Positions 6,530 through 10,446 of a stretch of DNA of 10,446 nucleotides are shown piece after piece (the stretch's first letter is position 1; every line of letters starts with the position of its first letter). This DNA comes from JASHVB01 sp035486135. GTDB lineage: Bacteria > Pseudomonadota > Alphaproteobacteria > Acetobacterales > Acetobacteraceae. The DNA lies in the NCBI GenBank assembly GCA_035486135.1, contig DATHNI010000303.1:1-10446 (forward strand). The letters are read 5' to 3'. A program made the position numbers and the translations under genes. The notes below the pieces were generated by a model. That model was not told the origin of the DNA. It saw nothing but the letters and a program-made list of their open reading frames with translations, and did not search any database.

Positions 6530-8248
6530 TCAGTGCGCGACAGGCGGCGTGTTCACCGGCACGCCCGTCGCCGGATCTAGATACAGCACCGCATTCCGGG
6601 TGCCCCTGGAGAACGCGAACATGTCCATGATCGACCCCGCGGTCGCGTCGAACGAGCCGCCGCCGAGCCGCCTGCCATGCAGCCAGTTGTCCTCGATGAA
6701 ACGCGTTACCGAGGCCAAAGACACGCGGCTGTGGCTGACATAATTCGGCTTGGCCCAGGGCGAGACAACCAGGAACGGCAGGCGTGTGCCGGGACCGCAC
6801 CGTCCGTTCACCGGCTTGCCGTGCACACCGGCCATCCGCTTGCCGGTGCCGCATTTGCCGGGGCCGTCAAGCTGATCCGCTTCTGCATCGAACGATGCAT
6901 TGGTGGTTTTCGCGAAGGCGTGGTCGTACCAGCCGTCGGAATCGTCCCAGGCGATGATCACGGCGGTGTTCTTCCAATCCGGCTGCTGCTGCAGGAAGTC
7001 GATCAGCGCAACCGTTCCGGCTTGCTCGTCCAGCGGATCGGAATAGCCCGCATGACCGTCCTGGTACGCGGGCAGTTTGATGAAGGAGACGGCGGGAAAA
7101 TTGCCGGCCTTCACGGCGGCATAGAAATCCTGCAGGTCGTATTCGTGGTTGGCCGGATCGGGGGTCCGACCATTATGCTGATAGCTGTAGCCGATCGCCG
7201 CAATCGAACCGGGCCGCGCATGCTTGGGATTCGCGGTGGACGCGGAATATTGGAACCAGTTGTGGTGCGCGACGTAGTCCACGACATCCCTGCCCACGAT
7301 GGTCGAATGCGTGCTGCGCTTGCACCCGGTGGTGCCGTTCGTGTTGGTAACGTCGAGGTCGAAGCCGGCCATGAAGCCGCCCCAGGTGACTCGGCCCGCA
7401 TTGAGAAGATCGCCGATGTTCTTCCCCGCCATCATCGCCTGGTCGCTGGGGACCGAGCAAACGTCGTAGCCGGGATCGACGTCGTTGATCATGGTGAAGC
7501 CACCCTTGCCGTCCTTGATGTAGTAGGACACGGCCGCAAGCGTCGATGGCTTCTTGCTGGTGGCGACGATCCGCAAGCCGTTGTCCTGGCCCGAAACCAG
7601 GTTCAGCGCACCCGGGGTCGACGGGCCATAGGTGTCCGTGTACGCATTGTCGCTCATCGCGAAATGCTGTGCGTATTGCCACATCGCCATGACGGTGTTG
7701 CCATCGAAATAGCCCATCACCTGGCCCTTGGTACCGAACGCGCCCACGCCGCCAGGCGTAGCGGCGCCGGTGTATTTGGGAAACAGATCCGCCTTTCCCC
7801 CATCATACGCCTGCTGTTCTGCCGTATAGGCGTGATTCTGGTCGGCGGTGTTGGCTTGCGTGCGATCGAGCCGGAATGGCTCGGACGCGTCGCTGCCGTT
7901 GGCCGCATTGGTGGCGTTGGGGTTGTTGGTCAGCAGATGCGCGTTGGCCAGGTTATTGACGGTTGGCGTGTGCGGGACGGCGGTGAAGGGCGGCTCGCCA
8001 GGCGGATTGGTGGCCGTGGGATAGGTCGCGAAGTAATGGTCGAACGATACGTTCTCGTTGAACAGGACAACAACGTGTTTGATCGGCGTCGCGGTCGGCG
8101 CGGCGTCTTGCGGCGACGGTCCCGTGACACCGGCAGGCGCCACCGCGCCGGCGGCAGGTGGCGCGGCGACGCCTGGCGCCGGCTGAATGGTTGCGGCAAA
8201 TCCCAGGGCAGCGGCGGTGACGGACAGCAGTAGCTTGCGCTCGATCAT
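6530..8248 (-). CDS. Secreted AcpA-type acid phosphatase / phospholipase C (phosphoesterase family)
   Basis: This is a 572-residue exported phosphomonoesterase or phospholipase of the PF04185 phosphoesterase family. It has an N-terminal signal peptide (hydrophobic stretch 5-20, with likely cleavage near GVAA at 26-29) and then a low-complexity Ala/Pro linker. All nine active-site residues known from Francisella AcpA have counterparts: Glu65-Asn66 in FNENVSFDHYF, His139, Ser210 in TYGPSTPG (nucleophile), His328-His329 in VAHHNWF, His399 in QDGHAGYSDPLDEQ, and Asp435-Asp436 in AWDDSDGWYDH. The spacing between the last His and the Asp pair matches AcpA. ATG 8248 has GAGGAA immediately upstream. 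It heads a two-gene unit with the di-heme cytochrome. The physiological substrate, phosphomonoester or phospholipid, cannot be decided from sequence. Confidence 0.93.
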   Translation of the reverse strand: MIERKLLLSVTAAALGFAATIQPAPGVAAPPAAGAVAPAGVTGPSPQDAAPTATPIKHVVVLFNENVSFDHYFATYPTATNPPGEPPFTAVPHTPTVNNLANAHLLTNNPNATNAANGSDASEPFRLDRTQANTADQNHAYTAEQQAYDGGKADLFPKYTGAATPGGVGAFGTKGQVMGYFDGNTVMAMWQYAQHFAMSDNAYTDTYGPSTPGALNLVSGQDNGLRIVATSKKPSTLAAVSYYIKDGKGGFTMINDVDPGYDVCSVPSDQAMMAGKNIGDLLNAGRVTWGGFMAGFDLDVTNTNGTTGCKRSTHSTIVGRDVVDYVAHHNWFQYSASTANPKHARPGSIAAIGYSYQHNGRTPDPANHEYDLQDFYAAVKAGNFPAVSFIKLPAYQDGHAGYSDPLDEQAGTVALIDFLQQQPDWKNTAVIIAWDDSDGWYDHAFAKTTNASFDAEADQLDGPGKCGTGKRMAGVHGKPVNGRCGPGTRLPFLVVSPWAKPNYVSHSRVSLASVTRFIEDNWLHGRRLGGGSFDATAGSIMDMFAFSRGTRNAVLYLDPATGVPVNTPPVAH

Positions 8249-8453
8249 GATTTCCTCGGAATTGATGACGCGGCGGCGTCACCTATGGCAAGCCAACGTA
8301 CTTGCGTGTGATCCCTTGGTTACATCGGTCGTTTCCGCTTGACTCGCACGTGCGGCGTCATTCTGCAACGGCGCCCGGGCCGGTGCCCCAGGTTGCCACG
8401 CGGCAAACCGGGTCCTACCCTGCGGCCATGTCCACTCGAGGGGAGAAATCCAG
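8249..8453. promoter_or_regulatory. Divergent promoter region between phosphatase and ThDP enzyme
   Basis: This 205-bp gap drives transcription both ways. It contains a hairpin-forming inverted repeat TGACGC-GGCG-GCGTCA (8266-8281), 17 bp upstream of the phosphatase start, which could be an operator or a 5' leader hairpin. It also has a perfect 10-bp palindrome CGCACGTGCG (8345-8354), directly after a TTGACT (8339-8344) that could be a plus-strand -35 box. The matching -10 is poor. A strong ribosome site, AGGGGAG (8439-8445), precedes the ThDP gene by eight bases. The regulators are unknown. Confidence 0.4.
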
Positions 8454-10079
8454 ATGAAGGTTGGTGACGCGGTTGCGGAAATCATGCGGCGCGAGGGGAT
8501 CGAGATCCTCTGCGGTTATCCCGTCAACCACCTGCTGGAATACGCGGCCAAGGCCGATATCCGTCCGATCATCGTGCGCCAGGAGCGCATCGGCCTGCAC
8601 ATGGCGGACGCCATCTCCCGCATGACATCTGGCAAAAAAATCGGCGCCTTCTGCATGCAGCATGGCCCGGGGACTGAAAACGCCTATGGCGGCGTCGCGC
8701 AGGCCTACAGCGAGTCCGTGCCGCTGCTGGTGATCCCGCAAGGTTATCCCCGTCGCATCGCGCATATCGATCCGAACTACAACGCGGTGCGTGAGATGCG
8801 CGGTGTGGCCAAGACCGCCGAGCCGGTCTTCGTGCCGAGCGAACTGTCCAACGTGATGCGCCGTGCCTTCAGCAACCTGCGCAACGGCCGCGGTGGCCCG
8901 TGCATCGTGGAAATTCCCACCGATATCTGGAACGAGGAGATCGGCGACCTCGACTACACACCGGTCGCCGTTTCCAAGTTCGGTCCCGATCCGGCTGATG
9001 TTCGCAAGGCCGCGGCAGCGATTTTGGCTGCCAAGCGTCCGGTGATCTATGCCGGCACCGGTGTGCAATGGGCGCAAGCCTGGCCGCAACTGCGGGCGTT
9101 CGCTGAACTGCTGGGCGCGCCGGTCACCACCAGCCTCGGCGGCAAAAGCTCCTTCCCGGAAAACCATCCACTGTCGCTTGGCTCTGGCGGCAACGCGGTG
9201 CCCAAGCCGGTGCATCATTTCGTGCAGAATGCCGACCTCATCATCGGCATCGGCTGTTCGTTTACAGAAACAAACTTCGGCATCAAGTTTCCCAAGGGCA
9301 AGAAGATCGTCCACGCCACGCTGGATCCGAACCACCTCAACAAGGACGTGGTCAGCACGGTTGGCCTGGTCGGCGATGCCGCGCTGACGCTGGACGCACT
9401 GATCGGCGAACTGAAGCAGACCATCAAGTCCAACCGCGACACCAAGGAAGTGGTGGCCGAGATCAAGGCCGTGCGCGAGGAGTGGATGGCGCAGTGGCAG
9501 CCGCTGCTGAATTCGAACGAGGCGCCGATCAGTCCGTATCGCGTGATCTGGGAACTGATGGCCGGCACCGATCCGAAGAACACCATCATCACGCACGACG
9601 CCGGCAGCCCGCGTGACCAGATCTCGCCGTTCTGGGTTTCGACCGAGCCGATGTCGTATATCGGCTGGGGCAAGACCACGCAGCTCGGCATGGGGCTTGG
9701 GCTGGCGATGGGTGCCAAGCTCGTGCATCCGGAGAAGACCTGCATCAACTTCTGGGGCGACGCGGCGATCGGTTTCACCGGGATGGATTTCGAAACCGCG
9801 GTGCGCGAGCGCATCCCCATCCTGTCCTGCCTGATGAACAACTTCTCCATGGCGATCGAGCTGAAGGTGATGCCGATTTCGACCGACAAGTACCGGTCCA
9901 CCGACATCTCCGGCAACTATGCCGACATGGCGAAAGCGTTCGGCGGCTATGGCGAGCGCGTGACGGATCCGAACCAGATCAAGGCGGCGATCCAGCGCGG
10001 GATAGAACAGACCAAGGCCGGCAAACCGGCTCTGCTGGAGTTCATCACCGCGAAGGAGACGCGTGTTTCCAAGTTCTGA
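8454..10079 (+). CDS. Thiamine-diphosphate-dependent enzyme, acetolactate-synthase-like
   Basis: This 541-residue protein has the three-domain architecture of the acetolactate synthase/pyruvate decarboxylase superfamily. The N-terminal Pyr domain (about 1-165) carries catalytic Glu44 in VRQERIGLHMADAISR, needed to activate the cofactor, plus the family's MQHGPGTENAYGGVAQAYSE (68-87). A central domain (about 185-325) includes PVIYAGTGVQW. The C-terminal PP domain holds the ThDP-binding motif from G435-D436 to N462-N463 (GDAAIGF to LMNNFS), with Ala where GDG is usual. Length is close to the family norm. No small regulatory subunit gene lies beside it, and the next gene is a sugar-type ABC ATPase, so a role in converting an imported compound is more likely than branched-chain amino acid synthesis. 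This is inference; the reaction is not known. The ribosome site AGGGGAG fixes the start. Confidence 0.9.
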   Translation: MKVGDAVAEIMRREGIEILCGYPVNHLLEYAAKADIRPIIVRQERIGLHMADAISRMTSGKKIGAFCMQHGPGTENAYGGVAQAYSESVPLLVIPQGYPRRIAHIDPNYNAVREMRGVAKTAEPVFVPSELSNVMRRAFSNLRNGRGGPCIVEIPTDIWNEEIGDLDYTPVAVSKFGPDPADVRKAAAAILAAKRPVIYAGTGVQWAQAWPQLRAFAELLGAPVTTSLGGKSSFPENHPLSLGSGGNAVPKPVHHFVQNADLIIGIGCSFTETNFGIKFPKGKKIVHATLDPNHLNKDVVSTVGLVGDAALTLDALIGELKQTIKSNRDTKEVVAEIKAVREEWMAQWQPLLNSNEAPISPYRVIWELMAGTDPKNTIITHDAGSPRDQISPFWVSTEPMSYIGWGKTTQLGMGLGLAMGAKLVHPEKTCINFWGDAAIGFTGMDFETAVRERIPILSCLMNNFSMAIELKVMPISTDKYRSTDISGNYADMAKAFGGYGERVTDPNQIKAAIQRGIEQTKAGKPALLEFITAKETRVSKF

Positions 10080-10086
10080 TGTGAGT

Positions 10087-10108
10087 GTGGCGGGCGAACG
10101 CCCGCCAC
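10087..10108. terminator. Perfect GC hairpin after the ThDP gene (possible attenuator)
   Basis: GTGGCGGGCG (10087-10096) pairs perfectly with CGCCCGCCAC (10099-10108), starting seven bases after the stop codon. The formal loop is only AA and would open to GAAC. No T-run follows, so this is not a classic intrinsic terminator. It could stabilise the 3' end or reduce read-through into the ABC transporter gene. Confidence 0.45.
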
Positions 10109-10117
10109 TCGTCGAAA

Positions 10118-10196
10118 CGTCATGGCCGGGCTTGACCCGGCCATCTGTCGCGGCACGGTGCCGGCATAGATGGCCGGGTCAAGCCCGGCCACGACG
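10118..10196. repeat. 79-bp inverted-repeat element before the ABC transporter gene
   Basis: Two 29-nt arms (10118-10146 and 10168-10196) are complementary with a single mismatch and enclose a 21-nt loop that itself contains CGGCAC/GTGCCG. Each arm is also self-complementary (GGCCGGG-CTTGA-CCCGGCC), so the element can fold as one long stem or as two hairpins. Like the element at 342-480 it starts with CGTCATG, has the CTTGACCCGG core and sits in an intercistronic gap. It ends just before the ribosome site of the next gene. I infer a dispersed REP-like palindrome; sequence of this kind is common between genes in alphaproteobacteria. Confidence 0.85.
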
Positions 10197-10207
10197 AAGG
10201 GAGGACA

Positions 10208-10446
10208 ATGGCCACCGTTTCCATTCGCAACGTGCGCAAGCGCTTCGGAACCACCGAGGTCCTGCACGGCGTGAGCGTCGAAATCGAGGATGGCGAATTC
10301 GTCATCCTCGTCGGTCCCTCGGGCTGCGGCAAATCCACCTTGCTGCGCATGATCGCGGGGCTGGAGAACATCTCCGACGGCGAGATCGCGATCGGCGGCC
10401 GCGTGGTGAACAATGTCGCGCCGAAGGAACGCGACATCGCCATGGT
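10208..10446 (+). CDS. ABC transporter ATP-binding protein, MalK/UgpC type (N-terminal part only)
   Basis: This is the beginning of a carbohydrate-type ABC importer ATPase; 79 complete codons are present and the gene continues past the right edge. The sequence opens with ATVSIRNVRKRFGTTEVLHG and carries the Walker A motif GPSGCGKST at residues 36-44, then LLRMIAGLENISDGEIAIGG. The last residues, APKERDIAMV, lead into where the Q-loop is expected. The style is typical of the CUT1 subfamily (MalK, UgpC, SmoK), whose members energise sugar, polyol or glycerol-phosphate uptake. The ribosome site AAGGGAGG (10197-10204) is strong and touches the end of the palindromic element. It follows the ThDP enzyme on the same strand after 128 nt, so they may share a transcript. 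Substrate and C-terminal regulatory domain are not visible. Confidence 0.93.
   Translation, partial: MATVSIRNVRKRFGTTEVLHGVSVEIEDGEFVILVGPSGCGKSTLLRMIAGLENISDGEIAIGGRVVNNVAPKERDIAM

Noticed and set aside
6525..6854. N-terminal extension of the di-heme cytochrome by 110 residues
   Set aside because: The extension lies inside the phosphatase coding sequence and would place the signal peptide in mid-protein. ATG 6524 is the sensible start.
6677..8233. Long plus-strand open frame of 518 codons opposite the phosphatase
   Set aside because: It is antisense to a gene with a complete set of catalytic residues. Its product looks like a mirror-frame translation with no domain or good start context.
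8300..8325. Pho-box or CRP-like site (TGTGATC and GGTTACA) upstream of the phosphatase
   Set aside because: Only partial agreement with either consensus; the two halves match each other at about five of seven positions. Not enough to call.
8415..9728. Long minus-strand open frame of 437 codons opposite the ThDP gene
   Set aside because: This is a shadow of a well-supported enzyme gene, His/Arg-rich with no recognisable motifs.

Overview
The window is GC-rich, and nearly every gene throws long shadow ORFs on the opposite strand. Codon use, gene families and the dispersed palindromes built on a GGCCGGG-CTTGA-CCCGGCC core suggest an alphaproteobacterium. Acetobacteraceae or a relative is plausible, but this is inference. 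No rRNA, tRNA, transposase or CRISPR array was seen.

Left part (1-4029, minus strand): a complete-looking drug-efflux operon. In transcription order it has a TetR/CecR-like regulator (3978-3283), a TolC/NodT-type outer-membrane lipoprotein (3286-1757, overlapping the regulator by ATGA), a periplasmic adaptor (1743-541) and an RND pump subunit whose first 97 codons are in the window (291-1). An imperfect palindrome just upstream of the regulator (4004-4025) is the likely operator. A 139-bp inverted-repeat element (342-480) sits between adaptor and pump. The adaptor carries four 18-bp tandem repeats that encode an Ala/Gly/Gln-rich insert.

Middle (4171-8248): an aldo/keto reductase (4171-5139, plus) diverges from the efflux operon. 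It converges on a two-gene minus-strand unit made of a secreted AcpA-type acid phosphatase/phospholipase C (8248-6530) and, 5 nt downstream, a periplasmic di-heme cytochrome c peroxidase/MauG-like protein (6524-5166).

Right part (8454-10446, plus): a ThDP-dependent acetolactate-synthase-like enzyme diverges from the phosphatase. It is followed by a 128-nt gap packed with a perfect hairpin and a second, 79-bp inverted-repeat element, and then by the start of an ABC-transporter ATPase of the MalK/UgpC type. The last two genes probably belong to one uptake-plus-catabolism locus.

Most genes are recognisable families. The points most worth a second look are the two related palindromic elements in intercistronic gaps, the phosphatase/di-heme cytochrome pairing, and the unassigned ThDP enzyme with its transporter. 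No clearly novel defence or mobile system was found.
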